Assembly: GCA_963784895.1 (NCBI GenBank)
Contig: CAWATM010000004.1
Coordinates: 47,992-111,991 of the forward strand
Origin: Gaiellasilicea sp963784895
GTDB lineage: Bacteria > Actinomycetota > Thermoleophilia > Gaiellales > Gaiellaceae
Direction of reading: 5' to 3'
Length of the DNA stretch: 64,000 bases
This document shows positions 19,137-27,445 of this stretch, in pieces. Position numbers and translations under genes: made by a program. The first letter of the stretch is position 1. The number at the start of each line of letters is the position of its first letter. A model generated the notes under the pieces. The model worked only from the letters and a program-made list of their open reading frames with translations. It ran no database searches and was not told the origin of the DNA.

Positions 19137-19829
19137 ATGATTGGCCGGTACTGGCGTGGGCTTTCGTTCGAGACGAAGTCGGGGGTCGTGGCGTCGGGGG
19201 TGGTCCTTGTCCTGGCGGCTGGCTTTCTGACCGCGTTCGGCATCAGCCGCCTGGAGAGCCAGCCTGCGCAAGCTGAGGCGGACCAGCCGCTTGCAGAGAC
19301 GCTGACAGTCGAGCGCACGACCACAGTCGGGGGCGTGCGCACGGTCGTGAGACGCGTTCGGGTCGTGCCTCGAGGCCCCGGGACGACGAATGTCTTGGGC
19401 ACGGCGGTGGAGGTGATGACCGTGACGACGCCCGGAAGCGGCAATGTCCTCACGGTGCCGGGACGGGCGCGAACGATCGTCGAAACGCGTGATGGCCAGG
19501 CGCGAACGACAGTGGTCACAAACGACAGGGTTGTGACCGACCGGCGGGTCGTGACGAACGAGCGGGTAGTGACGGAGCAACGGGTGGTGACGAACGACCG
19601 CGTTGTGACCAACGACCGCGTTGTCACCAACGACCGCGTTGTCACCAACGACCGCACCATCACCGACGTGCGGACGCAGGAGGTGACGCTTCCGGTCACG
19701 GTCGTCAGAACCGTCACCGAGACCTTCCCCGTGACCCAGACCGTCACGACTACCCAAGTCCTCACCGAAACCGCTCCGCCCGCGACCGTCACCGTGACGG
19801 TCACGTGCCCGCCGAAGGGATGTGGCTGA
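19137..19829 (+). CDS. Membrane-anchored hexapeptide-repeat protein
   Basis: A 230-residue protein of unknown function. One transmembrane anchor at residues 16-35 (GVVASGVVLVLAAGFLTAFG) leaves about 195 residues outside or inside. The middle (residues 126-179) is nine head-to-tail hexapeptides of the form VVTNDR. The flanks are Val/Thr-rich and end in TVTVTVTCPPKGCG with two cysteines. The alternating Val-Thr pattern predicts an extended beta or fibrous stalk. It sits in the accessory region and has GGGGAGAGGGG upstream. Confidence 0.75.
   Translation: MIGRYWRGLSFETKSGVVASGVVLVLAAGFLTAFGISRLESQPAQAEADQPLAETLTVERTTTVGGVRTVVRRVRVVPRGPGTTNVLGTAVEVMTVTTPGSGNVLTVPGRARTIVETRDGQARTTVVTNDRVVTDRRVVTNERVVTEQRVVTNDRVVTNDRVVTNDRVVTNDRTITDVRTQEVTLPVTVVRTVTETFPVTQTVTTTQVLTETAPPATVTVTVTCPPKGCG
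19512..19673 (+). repeat. Nine tandem 18-bp units (VVTNDR)
   Basis: Nine in-frame 18-bp units encode VVTNDR, VVTDRR, VVTNER, VVTEQR, VVTNDR x4 and TITDVR. Units 5-8 are nearly identical at DNA level (GTTGTSACCAACGACCGC), so recent slippage expansion is likely. Confidence 0.9.
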
Positions 19830-19878
19830 ACGCCCGACGGCGGCAAAGCTGACTGACGCCGCGTCGGCGCTGGGGCGG

Positions 19879-20229
19879 TCAGCCGCTGGTGCGGTCGAGG
19901 AGTTGCAGGAGCTTGTGTGCGGCGAGTTCGACGTCCTTGTGGCGCCACTCCGCCGCGCGATAGACACAGGCGATCAGACCGTCTCGATGGACGCGCCGGA
20001 AGTCGCCGTAGACGAAGGCATAGCGTGCCTTCGTTTCATCCGCTGCACCCTCCGTCAGACCGAGGTGCCACTCCGCGTACTCGTCCCAGGAGTGGGACTC
20101 GAGGAACACGTTCTCGTCTGCTGCGCTCGGCTGAACATCGCCCCAGTCGCTGTCGAGCACGTACTGGCGGCTCTCGATCAGCTGCCGGGCCTTCGCGACC
20201 GCGCGCTTGTTGACGGAATACGCGGCCAT
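19879..20229 (-). CDS. Conserved hypothetical soluble protein
   Basis: A 116-residue protein of a family I know only as conserved hypothetical in actinobacteria. Start at 20229 (MAAYSVNKRAVAKARQLIES) is favoured over longer frames because homologues begin this way. The core WDEYAEWHLGLTEGA and ARYAFVYGDFRRVHRDGL is rich in aromatic and acidic residues; the tail EWRHKDVELAAHKLLQLLD is helical. No membrane segment, no catalytic motif recognised. Confidence 0.75.
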   Translation of the reverse strand: MAAYSVNKRAVAKARQLIESRQYVLDSDWGDVQPSAADENVFLESHSWDEYAEWHLGLTEGAADETKARYAFVYGDFRRVHRDGLIACVYRAAEWRHKDVELAAHKLLQLLDRTSG

Positions 20230-20391
20230 GCGAGATTGTGACGCGTCTGCGATCGAGCCGCGGACGCCACCGCGTCGCACGTGGCGGTTGCGGACATCGG
20301 AAGCCATGCGATCACGTTCGCGGGCAGCAGCGGAGCTCGAATCGAGAGGAGCCGGCGGGCTCCTCCCGGACAACCGCACGCGGGAAGCCCC

Positions 20392-20490
20392 CTACGCCAG
20401 GACGGCAACGGCCATGATCGCGACTGCGAGCAGCACGCAGACGATCGCCCAGAGGGCGACGAAGAACCACCCCAGTGACATCGGCCTCAT
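20392..20490 (-). CDS. Possible 32-residue single-helix membrane peptide
   Basis: The frame MRPMSLGWFFVALWAIVCVL (start at 20490) continues hydrophobic to the stop and is essentially one transmembrane helix. There is no ribosome-binding site or -10 element of quality. A hydrophobic run of this length is unusual by chance, but the evidence is thin. Confidence 0.3.
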   Translation of the reverse strand: MRPMSLGWFFVALWAIVCVLLAVAIMAVAVLA

Positions 20491-20578
20491 GCATGCAGAG
20501 ATGCTCGTCACGACGCGTTCCTTTCCGCCGGCACCGCCAACGACAAACATTGGTGACAAATGAGTAGAAATCGGCCGA

Positions 20579-21595
20579 TTGGCACAGTACGATCCGCCGA
20601 CGTTGAGGCTCCTGCGGCTAGCCCTTGTCCTACTTGCGGCCGCGGCTGCCTGGCCGACGGCCGCGATCTCGGATGAGCTCGAGCCAAGCTCCACCGCGCC
20701 GTCGGCCAAGGTCGGGATCTTCTACTACCCGTGGTTCGCAACCCCTCGAAACGACGGCCATTATTCGCATTGGCAGCAGAACGGCCTGCGCCCGCCGACG
20801 GATGTGGCGTCGAGTTTCTACCCGGCGCGTGGGGTCTACTCGTCGACCGACGTGCTCGTCGTCGACGCGCAGATGCGGGAGATCGCAGCCGCGAAGATCG
20901 GGGTCGTGATCACGTCCTGGTGGGGGCGTGGCTCCCGCGAGGACCGCCGGCTGCCGCTGGTGCTGGGCGCGGCACTGCGCCACGGGCTCGCCGTCGCGGC
21001 GCATCTCGAGCCGTATCGAGGCCGAACGGTCGCGTCGACCGAGGCGGACATCTCGTACCTGCGCGGACAGGGCGTCTCCGACTTCTACGTCTGGGCCTCG
21101 ACCGACCTCCCCGCCGCCGAGTGGGCGGAGATGAACGCGCGGCTGGACGGCGTCCGCGTCTTCGCCAACACCAATCTGGCGGGGCGCGCCGCCGCAGGCG
21201 GCTTCGACGGCCTCTACACCTACGACGTCCTGCTCTTCGACGGCACGCTCTTCCCGCGTCTTTGCGCTCAGGCACGCCGCCTGAAACTGCTCTGCGCGCC
21301 CTCGGTCGGGCCGGGCTACGACGGCCGCCGCGCGACCGCCGACGCGCGCGTCAAGCCGCGGCGCGACGGCGCCCGCTACGACGGCATGTGGCGCGGCGCG
21401 GTCCGAGCCGGGGCAGACCAGGTCACGATCACGAGCTACAACGAGTGGCACGAGGGAACGCAGATCGAGCCGGCGCACAGTGACCGGAGCGGCTACGAGT
21501 CGTACGAAGGCGCCTGGGGGCTGGTGGGGGAGGCGGCCGAGACCGCATATCTCGACCGCACCGCGTTCTGGGTGGACCGCCTCACGCCGCGCTGA
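20579..21595 (+). CDS. GH99/GH71-like secreted glycoside hydrolase
   Basis: A protein of 330-338 residues with a signal peptide (LRLLRLALVLLAAAAAWP). The mature part shows the GH99-like pattern: KVGIFYYPWFATPRNDGHYS at the start, VVITSWWGRGS, and QVTITSYNEWHEGTQIEP near the end, where the Glu pair sits in the active site of endo-mannosidase-type enzymes. Start is either TTG 20579 or TTG 20603; the second begins at the signal peptide and has TACGAT ten bases upstream. Exact substrate unknown; probably acts outside the cell on a polysaccharide. Confidence 0.75.
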   Translation: MAQYDPPTLRLLRLALVLLAAAAAWPTAAISDELEPSSTAPSAKVGIFYYPWFATPRNDGHYSHWQQNGLRPPTDVASSFYPARGVYSSTDVLVVDAQMREIAAAKIGVVITSWWGRGSREDRRLPLVLGAALRHGLAVAAHLEPYRGRTVASTEADISYLRGQGVSDFYVWASTDLPAAEWAEMNARLDGVRVFANTNLAGRAAAGGFDGLYTYDVLLFDGTLFPRLCAQARRLKLLCAPSVGPGYDGRRATADARVKPRRDGARYDGMWRGAVRAGADQVTITSYNEWHEGTQIEPAHSDRSGYESYEGAWGLVGEAAETAYLDRTAFWVDRLTPR

Positions 21596-22595
21596 GCACG
21601 TCGGCAGAGCAGCTCGAGACGAGCGCGTCGAAGACGTCGCCGGGATCGACGCCGCGAAGCGAGTCGTGCGAAAGATCGACGCTGATGTCCGGCCACGTCT
21701 CGAGCCCGAGCGAGCGCCCGCCCTCGTCGGCGCCGAAGCAGAGCAACCGCTCGGTCGAGAAGACGCCTCGCTTGCCCATCTGCCGGCGAGCGATCCCTTC
21801 AAGTTCCCGGAGCTCCTCGAGCGGATCGATGCGGACATTCGAGTCGGAGCCGATCGAGAGCGGGATGCCGCGATGTTCGATCCGCGCAGCAGGAAGAAAC
21901 CCGTCCGCGAGATCTGCTTCGGTCGTCGGGCACGCACAGACCGTCGCTCCGGTCTCTGCGAGCAGGTCGAGCTCTGCGCCGTCCGCGTGCGTGGCGTGGA
22001 CAACCGTCGTGTGGGGGCCGAGGCAACCTGTTCGGGCAAGCAGCTCGATCGGGCGGCAGCCGTGCTCCGCCAGGCACTCCTCGATCTCGCGCGGCTGCTC
22101 GCATGCGTGGACGTGGAGCGGCAGCGCCTCCGCCGCGGCGTAGGGGCCGAGCTCCTCGAGCCAGTCGCGCGGGCACGCGCGGACGGAGTGGGGGGCGAGG
22201 CCGACCGCAATGCCCGCGCCGCGCAGCGATTCGAGCTGGCGCAGGTACTCGGACGGGGATGCCTGGCGCATCCGGGAGAGACCGCCGCGTCCGTACGCTG
22301 CGAGGAGGAGGACGAGGTCGATCCCCGCTTCCGTGGCGGCTTCGGCGGCTGATCGCGCCTCGTCGACCCCGAGGTAGTGGAATTCGCCGACCGCCGTGTA
22401 ACCGGCGTTGCGCATCTCCGCGTACGTCACTGCGTAGAGCTCGCGGACAATCGGCGGCGTCTGCCGGTCCGCCTCGGCCAGCATCAGTTCGCGCCACGCC
22501 CAGAAGTCGCCGCCTCCGGCGCGGCCGCGGAGCGCGCGCTGGAAGGTATGGCTGTGGGCGTTGACGAAGCCCGGAAGCGTGATCGCGTCTGCCAT
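21582..22595 (-). CDS. hutF: Formimidoylglutamate deiminase / amidohydrolase
   Basis: A 337-residue metal-dependent amidohydrolase. LPGFVNAHSHTFQRALRG carries the HxH metal pair and is the HutF signature; HVHACEQPREIE, HATH and SDSNVRIDP provide the remaining ligands. HutF hydrolyses N-formimino-L-glutamate to N-formylglutamate in histidine breakdown. It lacks the usual N-terminal beta domain (family about 450 residues), starting at the barrel, and no other hut genes are nearby, so a related deaminase activity is possible. Its end overlaps the convergent GH99-like gene by 14 bases. Confidence 0.75.
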   Translation of the reverse strand: MADAITLPGFVNAHSHTFQRALRGRAGGGDFWAWRELMLAEADRQTPPIVRELYAVTYAEMRNAGYTAVGEFHYLGVDEARSAAEAATEAGIDLVLLLAAYGRGGLSRMRQASPSEYLRQLESLRGAGIAVGLAPHSVRACPRDWLEELGPYAAAEALPLHVHACEQPREIEECLAEHGCRPIELLARTGCLGPHTTVVHATHADGAELDLLAETGATVCACPTTEADLADGFLPAARIEHRGIPLSIGSDSNVRIDPLEELRELEGIARRQMGKRGVFSTERLLCFGADEGGRSLGLETWPDISVDLSHDSLRGVDPGDVFDALVSSCSADVLSAA

Positions 22596-22602
22596 GCGCG
22601 GG

Positions 22603-22608
22603 AGCGTA
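22603..22608 (-). promoter_or_regulatory. Near-leaderless -10 element (TACGCT)
   Basis: On the minus strand TACGCT is followed by 7 nt and the ATG at 22595, so the transcript would begin at or next to the start codon. Confidence 0.45.
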
Positions 22609-22776
22609 GACTCCTCGTGCCGACGCACGTCGGCCCGCCCGGCAGGCTGGCGACGCGCAGCCTCGGCTACCCGGAGTCGATGAGCCGCGCCTCGATCTTC
22701 ATCGCCGCACTCTCGGGCTCCGTCATCTCGCTCGCGCTTTGTCGGCCAGGCAACGGACGAGCGGGCAGCAACGGAC

Positions 22777-22782
22777 TATCCT
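22777..22782 (+). promoter_or_regulatory. Leaderless -10 element (TATCCT)
   Basis: TATCCT lies exactly 6 nt before ATG 22789 of the phosphatidyltransferase gene. The trailing CCTCC does not resemble a Shine-Dalgarno on this strand. Confidence 0.55.
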
Positions 22783-22788
22783 CCAGCC

Positions 22789-23340
22789 ATGGCCACCCGC
22801 GCCTTCCCGGCTCCGCTTGCGCAGATCCCGAACGCGCTGACGATCCTCCGGCTGGCGCTGATTCCGCTTTTCGTCGTCGTCTTCGTACGGGCCGGGGACG
22901 GCTCGAGCTGGGCTGCGGGCTGGATCTTCCTCGTCGCCGGCGTCACCGACCAGCTGGACGGCTTCCTCGCGCGTCGCTGGCATGTCGAGTCGCGCTTCGG
23001 CAAGCTCGCCGACCCGCTGGCCGACCGGCTGATGCTCGACGCGGCCGCGATCCTGCTCTGGCTCGACGACAAGCTCCCCTGGTACGCAGCGCTGATCATC
23101 GTGTTGCGTGACGTGATCCTCGTCGGCGGGTACAGGCTGCTGATGCCGCGCGGAGTGGAGCTCGAGGTCAGCAAGCTCGGGAAGGCGGCGACGTGGCTGC
23201 TCTATCTTTCGCTCGGAATCCTTCTCGTCGTCGGCCAGAGCACCGAGTGGCCGCTCTGGCTCTTCTGGATCGCCCTCGGGATGGCCCTCGTCGCAGCCGC
23301 GCAGTACGTCCAGAAGGCTCGGCGCGAGGTGACGTCGTGA
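22789..23340 (+). CDS. pgsA: CDP-diacylglycerol glycerol-3-phosphate phosphatidyltransferase
   Basis: A 183-residue CDP-alcohol phosphatidyltransferase with several membrane helices, making phosphatidylglycerophosphate for anionic lipid synthesis. The family motif DGX2ARX8GX3DX3D is exact: DGFLARRWHVESRFGKLADP followed by LAD. The stop overlaps the next start (GTGA), so it is co-translated with the nucleotidyltransferase fusion. A phosphatidylinositol-phosphate synthase role is less likely from length and motif context but cannot be excluded. Confidence 0.88.
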   Translation: MATRAFPAPLAQIPNALTILRLALIPLFVVVFVRAGDGSSWAAGWIFLVAGVTDQLDGFLARRWHVESRFGKLADPLADRLMLDAAAILLWLDDKLPWYAALIIVLRDVILVGGYRLLMPRGVELEVSKLGKAATWLLYLSLGILLVVGQSTEWPLWLFWIALGMALVAAAQYVQKARREVTS

Positions 23341-25862
23341 AGGCGGTCGTCATGGCGGGAGGAGAGGGGACGCGGCTTCGGCCGCTGACGTCGAACCAGC
23401 CGAAGCCGATGGTGCCGATCGTCGGCAAGCCGTGTATCGAGCACATCATCGAGCTGCTGCGCGATCACGGCATGGACGAGGTCGTCGTCACGCTCGCGTT
23501 CATGCCGCAGGCGATCCGCAGCTACTTCGGCGACGGCGAGTCGCTCGGCGTCAACATCGAGTACTCCGTCGAGGAGCTGCCACTCGGCACCGCCGGCTCG
23601 GTCCGTCTCGCCAGCGCGAAGCTGGACGAGACGTTTCTCGTCATCTCCGGCGACGCGCTCTGCGATGTCGATCTCGGCGCGCTCGTCGATCGGCACAAGG
23701 AGGCGGGGGCGGCCGTCACGATCGGGCTCAAATCGGTCGACAACCCGCTCGAGTTCGGGATCGTCGTCACCGACGACGACGGCAAGGTCGAGCGCTTCCT
23801 CGAGAAGCCGTCGTGGGGGCAGGTGTTCTCGGACACGATCAACACCGGGATCTACGTGCTCGAACCGGAGGTGCTGACGCACATCCCGGCGGAGGGGCCG
23901 TACGACTTCTCCAAGGAGCTCTTCCCGCTGCTGCTCGAGATGGGGCGGCCTATCTACGGGCATGTGATGGAGGGCTACTGGCAGGACATCGGCAATCTCG
24001 ACCAGTACCGGCAGGCGAACTTCGACGCCCTCGATGAGAGCGTGCGCCTCAACATCGAGGGCGTGCGGCTGCGCGGCAACGTCTGGATCGGCGAGGGCGC
24101 CGACATCAACGACGTCGAGGAGATCGAGGGGCCGGCGTTCATCGGCAACCACTGCCGGATCACGCGTGATGCCTCGATCGGTCCCTACACGGTGCTCTCG
24201 AACGGCGTCACGCTGCGCGAGCGGGCGCGGATGACCCGGTCGGTGGTCGACGCCGCGACGCACGTGGGTCGGAGCGCGCTGATCGAGGGCGCGATCATCG
24301 GACGGGCCTGCGACATCCGCGACCACGTGCGGATCCAGGAGGGCGCTGCGATCGGGGACGAGGTCACCATCGGCTCCGAGTCGAACATCGCGCCGCACGT
24401 CCGGATCTACCCCTACAAGGAGGTCGAGACCGGTTCGCAGGTCTACGAGAACCTGATCTGGGAGACGCGCGCATCCTCGCGGCTGTTCGGGAAAGACGGC
24501 GTCTCGGGGCTCGTGAACGTCGATCTCACACCCGAGACGGCCGCCCGGCTGGCAACCGCGCTCGGCACGGCGCTGAAGCGGGGCGCTCGCGTCGTCGCGA
24601 GCCGCGATTCGGCCCCCGGCTGCCGGATGATCAAGCGGGCGATGATCTCGGGCCTGAACGCGTCCGGGATCGACGTCGCCGACCTGCGCGTGTCGCCGCC
24701 GGCGGTGAGCAGGCACGTCCTGAAGACGCAGGCGTTCGCGGCCGCGGTGCACGTCGGCTCGAGCCACCTCGACCCCGAGGCGGTCTTCATTCGCTTCTAC
24801 GAGCCGCCGGGGATCCTGCTCACGCCCGGTCTGCAGAAGGAGATCGAGAAGAACTTCACGCGTCAGGAGCTGCGCCGCGTCGACGCAGGTGGCGTCGGCT
24901 CGGTCTCCTATCCCGCCCGGGTCCGCGAGAGCTACGCCCAGGACCTGCTCGCCTCGCTCGACCCGGAGGAGATCCGCGCCCGCCGGTTCCGGATCGTCGT
25001 CGACTACGGCTACTCGGCGGCGTCGTTCGTGCTGCCGCTCGTCGTCGGGCCGCTCGGCGTCGAGGCGATCTCGGCGCACGGCTTCTTCGCCGAGGAGCTC
25101 GGCGAGCGCGGGACACTCGCCCAGGCGATTGGCCACACGAAGCGGCTGGTGACCGCGATCGGTGCCGACCTCGGCGCCGTCTTCGACCAGTCGGGCGAGC
25201 GGCTCTACCTCGTCGACGACGAGGGTCACGAGGTGCCGGTCGACCAGACACTCCTGCTCTACGTGCGCCTCCTCGCCGACCGAGGCGTGGAGGGCAAGGT
25301 CGCCTTCCCGGTGACGGTCACGAGCAAAGTCGAGGAGCTGGCCGGCGACGGCCTCCAGATCGTGCGGACGCCGAACTCGCTCTCAGACCTGACGCAGGCC
25401 GCCTCCGCCGAGGGGGTCGTCTTTGCGGGCGCGGTCGGCGGAGGTTACGTCTTCCCCGAGTTCTTGCCCGCGTACGACGCGGTCGCGAGCCTCGCAAAGC
25501 TGCTCGAGCTGCTCGCACCCACCGGACGGCCGCTCTCCGAGCTCGTAGCTGAGCTGCCCGTACCGACGCTGATTCACCGGCGACTGGCGTGCCCGTGGGC
25601 GAAGAAGGGCACCGTCATGCGCGTCCTCAACGAGCGCCTGGCCGGCCGCGACGTCGACCTCACCGACGGGATCAAGCTGATCGACGGTCGCGGCTGGTCG
25701 CAGGTGCTGCCCGACCCGGACGAGCCGCTCGTCCACCTCTACGCGGAGGGGGAGACGACGGAGGCGTCGGAGGAGCTCGAGCGCGAGGTGCGAGAGCTGG
25801 TCGAGGAGATCATGCAGGGAGATGCGGACGAGACGCGAACCTCTGTAGAAGCCTCAAGCTGA
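23337..25862 (+). CDS. NDP-sugar pyrophosphorylase / phosphomannomutase-like fusion
   Basis: An 841-residue fusion. Residues 1-235 are a nucleotidyltransferase (VVMAGGEGTRLRPLT, KPMVPIVGKP), 250-375 a left-handed beta-helix (IGNHCRITRDASIGPYTVLS), and 385-815 a phosphohexomutase-like region. The kinase-like loop TASHNP is replaced by VGSSHLDP (about residue 472), the metal loop DGDxDR by DQSGER (about 617) and the sugar loop region by GGGYVFPEF (about 700). I infer an active GDP-mannose or GDP/UDP-sugar synthase half and a catalytically silent mutase half. The start is GTG 23337, overlapping pgsA. Similar degenerate fusions are known in cyanobacteria and actinobacteria. Confidence 0.88.
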   Translation: MKAVVMAGGEGTRLRPLTSNQPKPMVPIVGKPCIEHIIELLRDHGMDEVVVTLAFMPQAIRSYFGDGESLGVNIEYSVEELPLGTAGSVRLASAKLDETFLVISGDALCDVDLGALVDRHKEAGAAVTIGLKSVDNPLEFGIVVTDDDGKVERFLEKPSWGQVFSDTINTGIYVLEPEVLTHIPAEGPYDFSKELFPLLLEMGRPIYGHVMEGYWQDIGNLDQYRQANFDALDESVRLNIEGVRLRGNVWIGEGADINDVEEIEGPAFIGNHCRITRDASIGPYTVLSNGVTLRERARMTRSVVDAATHVGRSALIEGAIIGRACDIRDHVRIQEGAAIGDEVTIGSESNIAPHVRIYPYKEVETGSQVYENLIWETRASSRLFGKDGVSGLVNVDLTPETAARLATALGTALKRGARVVASRDSAPGCRMIKRAMISGLNASGIDVADLRVSPPAVSRHVLKTQAFAAAVHVGSSHLDPEAVFIRFYEPPGILLTPGLQKEIEKNFTRQELRRVDAGGVGSVSYPARVRESYAQDLLASLDPEEIRARRFRIVVDYGYSAASFVLPLVVGPLGVEAISAHGFFAEELGERGTLAQAIGHTKRLVTAIGADLGAVFDQSGERLYLVDDEGHEVPVDQTLLLYVRLLADRGVEGKVAFPVTVTSKVEELAGDGLQIVRTPNSLSDLTQAASAEGVVFAGAVGGGYVFPEFLPAYDAVASLAKLLELLAPTGRPLSELVAELPVPTLIHRRLACPWAKKGTVMRVLNERLAGRDVDLTDGIKLIDGRGWSQVLPDPDEPLVHLYAEGETTEASEELEREVRELVEEIMQGDADETRTSVEASS

Positions 25863-25925
25863 GGTTGACCCCTCTGCGTGCGTCCTGCTTTACTGATCGC
25901 TGAGTCATCCCACCCGAAAGGTCTC

Positions 25926-26168
25926 ATGGAATCGCTTCCCGATCTGGCCACGCTTTCCGACGACGACCTGAAGACGCTGATCGACCGGCTGACGGAAGAG
26001 GAGAACGAGGTTTCGTTCCGCCGCCGGCTGCTCCAGGGGCGAATCGACATCCTCCGCGCGGAGCGCACTGCACGGCTGAAGGGCAAGGGCGTCTCCGACG
26101 TCGACGTCGAGGCGCTGACCGACATCCTCTCCTCGCGCAGCGCGCCCCAGAACGACGAGGGCGTGTAG
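25926..26168 (+). CDS. rsiG: RsiG-like c-di-GMP-binding anti-sigma protein
   Basis: An 80-residue helical protein. Residues 26-41 (ENEVSFRRRLLQGRID) match exactly the c-di-GMP signature E(X)3S(X)2R(X)3Q(X)3D described for RsiG: Glu26, Ser30, Arg33, Gln37, Asp41. Streptomyces RsiG has two copies of the motif on a coiled coil and holds the sporulation sigma WhiG when c-di-GMP is bound; a single-motif homodimeric form has been described from Rubrobacter, which this resembles. GAAAGG precedes the ATG. It lies three bases before the FHA gene. No whiG-type sigma is in the window, so the partner is unknown. Confidence 0.8.
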   Translation: MESLPDLATLSDDDLKTLIDRLTEEENEVSFRRRLLQGRIDILRAERTARLKGKGVSDVDVEALTDILSSRSAPQNDEGV

Positions 26169-26171
26169 GGC

Positions 26172-26636
26172 GTGAGCCATGTCTATTGCGGGGAATGCGG
26201 CTTCCAGAACCCGGAAGTCTCGAATTACTGCTCCCGCTGCGGGGCGCGCCTCGAGAAAGGCGAGTCGGGTGAGCAGACGATGACCTACACGCCGGAGGAG
26301 ATCTCCGACGATCCCGGTGCGGCGGTGCAGGACCTCGGCGGCAAGGGCCCGGCACTCGTCGTTCGCGCGGGCGGCGGCAGGGCGGGGGAGAGCTTCTTTC
26401 CCGAGGGCGAGCGCACGCTGATCGGCCGTTCGCCGGAGTGCGACGTCTTCCTCGACGACGTCACGGTCTCGCGCAAGCACGCCGAGCTGCTGCGGGACGG
26501 CGAGGCATTCACCATCACCGACCTCGGCAGCCTCAACGGAACCTTCGTCAACAAGAAACGGATCGAGTCGGCCGAACTCGAGGACGACGACGAAGTCCAG
26601 ATCGGCAAGTACAGGCTCACCTTCCTGAGACGATGA
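26172..26636 (+). CDS. Zinc-ribbon FHA protein, GarA/OdhI-like
   Basis: A 154-residue phosphothreonine-binding protein. Start GTG 26172. An N-terminal zinc ribbon (CGEC then CSRC, residues 6-23) is followed by a Thr-rich linker (EQTMTYTPEE, residues 34-43) and an FHA domain at 62-150 with GRSPECDVFLDDVTVSRKHAEL and DLGSLNGTFVNKKRI. Mycobacterial GarA and corynebacterial OdhI have a kinase-phosphorylated Thr in the linker that the FHA domain binds, switching off TCA-cycle enzymes. The following MerR gene is the same neighbour as in those genera. Ser/Thr-kinase control is inferred. Confidence 0.88.
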   Translation: MSHVYCGECGFQNPEVSNYCSRCGARLEKGESGEQTMTYTPEEISDDPGAAVQDLGGKGPALVVRAGGGRAGESFFPEGERTLIGRSPECDVFLDDVTVSRKHAELLRDGEAFTITDLGSLNGTFVNKKRIESAELEDDDEVQIGKYRLTFLRR

Positions 26637-27334
26637 CAACCGCAGCGACAGAACGCCGTCAGCCCGAGCAGCAGCGTCTGCACACGATCGGGGCGGTCTG
26701 TGCGCGGCTGCAGCCCGAGTTCCCGGACATCTCGATCTCGAAGATCCGCTACCTCGAGGATCAGGGCCTGCTGACCCCGAAGCGAACGCGGGGCGGCTAT
26801 CGGCTCTTCAGCGAGGACGACGTCGAGCGGCTGGAGACGATCCTGCGTCTGCAGCGGGACGAGTTCCTGCCGCTGCGCGTGATCCGGCAGGAGCTCGCGT
26901 CCGGCGCCGGGGCGGCGCGCAAGCGCAGCCGCCCGACGAGTCTTGGTGACCGCGAGCCGGAGCTCGACCTGGGCGAGCTCTGCGAGCGCGCGGGGATCGA
27001 CGCGGCGCTGGCGCGGGCGCTCGAGGAGTACGGGCTGCTGGCCCCGCGTGTCGAGGGGGGCGAGCGACTGTACCGCGACGGCGACGCCGACATCGCCGCC
27101 GCCTGCGGCCGGCTGGCGCAGTTCGGGATCGACGCACGCCATCTGCGGACGTTCAAGAACTCGGCCGGGCGCGAGTCGAGCCTGTTGGAGCAGCTCGTCG
27201 CGCCCGCGCTCCGTTCGCGCAACCCCGAGCGGCGCAAGGCGGGCCTCGAGGATCTGCAGGCCCTCGCGGAGGCCTCGCAAGAGCTGGCGCAGCTGCTCTT
27301 CTGGCGCGAACTGCGCCAGCTGGCGGAGAGATAG
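26633..27334 (+). CDS. ftsR: MerR-family regulator, FtsR-like
   Basis: A 233-residue protein with an N-terminal MerR winged helix (TIGAVCARLQPEFPDISISK, then IRYLEDQGLLTPKRTRGGYR) and a second MerR-like segment at about 105-150 (LCERAGIDAALARALEEYGL). It overlaps the FHA gene by four bases (ATGA). FHA followed by this MerR type is the garA/odhI-ftsR arrangement of Mycobacterium and Corynebacterium, where FtsR activates ftsZ. I infer the same family; its target here is not shown. Confidence 0.82.
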   Translation: MTTAATERRQPEQQRLHTIGAVCARLQPEFPDISISKIRYLEDQGLLTPKRTRGGYRLFSEDDVERLETILRLQRDEFLPLRVIRQELASGAGAARKRSRPTSLGDREPELDLGELCERAGIDAALARALEEYGLLAPRVEGGERLYRDGDADIAAACGRLAQFGIDARHLRTFKNSAGRESSLLEQLVAPALRSRNPERRKAGLEDLQALAEASQELAQLLFWRELRQLAER

Positions 27335-27433
27335 AGCGGTGGTTGACCGAGTCCGGGCCGCAAAGCGGCCCCTTCAGGGATGTTCGCGCGAGAGGCGTCT
27401 GCTTCTGCAGATGCCGCTCCTGCGCAAGCTGGA

Positions 27434-27439
27434 TAGTCT
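27434..27439 (+). promoter_or_regulatory. Leaderless -10 element (TAGTCT)
   Basis: TAGTCT lies exactly 6 nt before GTG 27446 of apt, and no Shine-Dalgarno is present. Confidence 0.55.
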
Positions 27440-27445
27440 CCCGCG

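Noticed and set aside
23202..25229. 675-codon minus-strand frame opposite the nucleotidyltransferase fusion
   Set aside because: Antisense shadow with biased composition.
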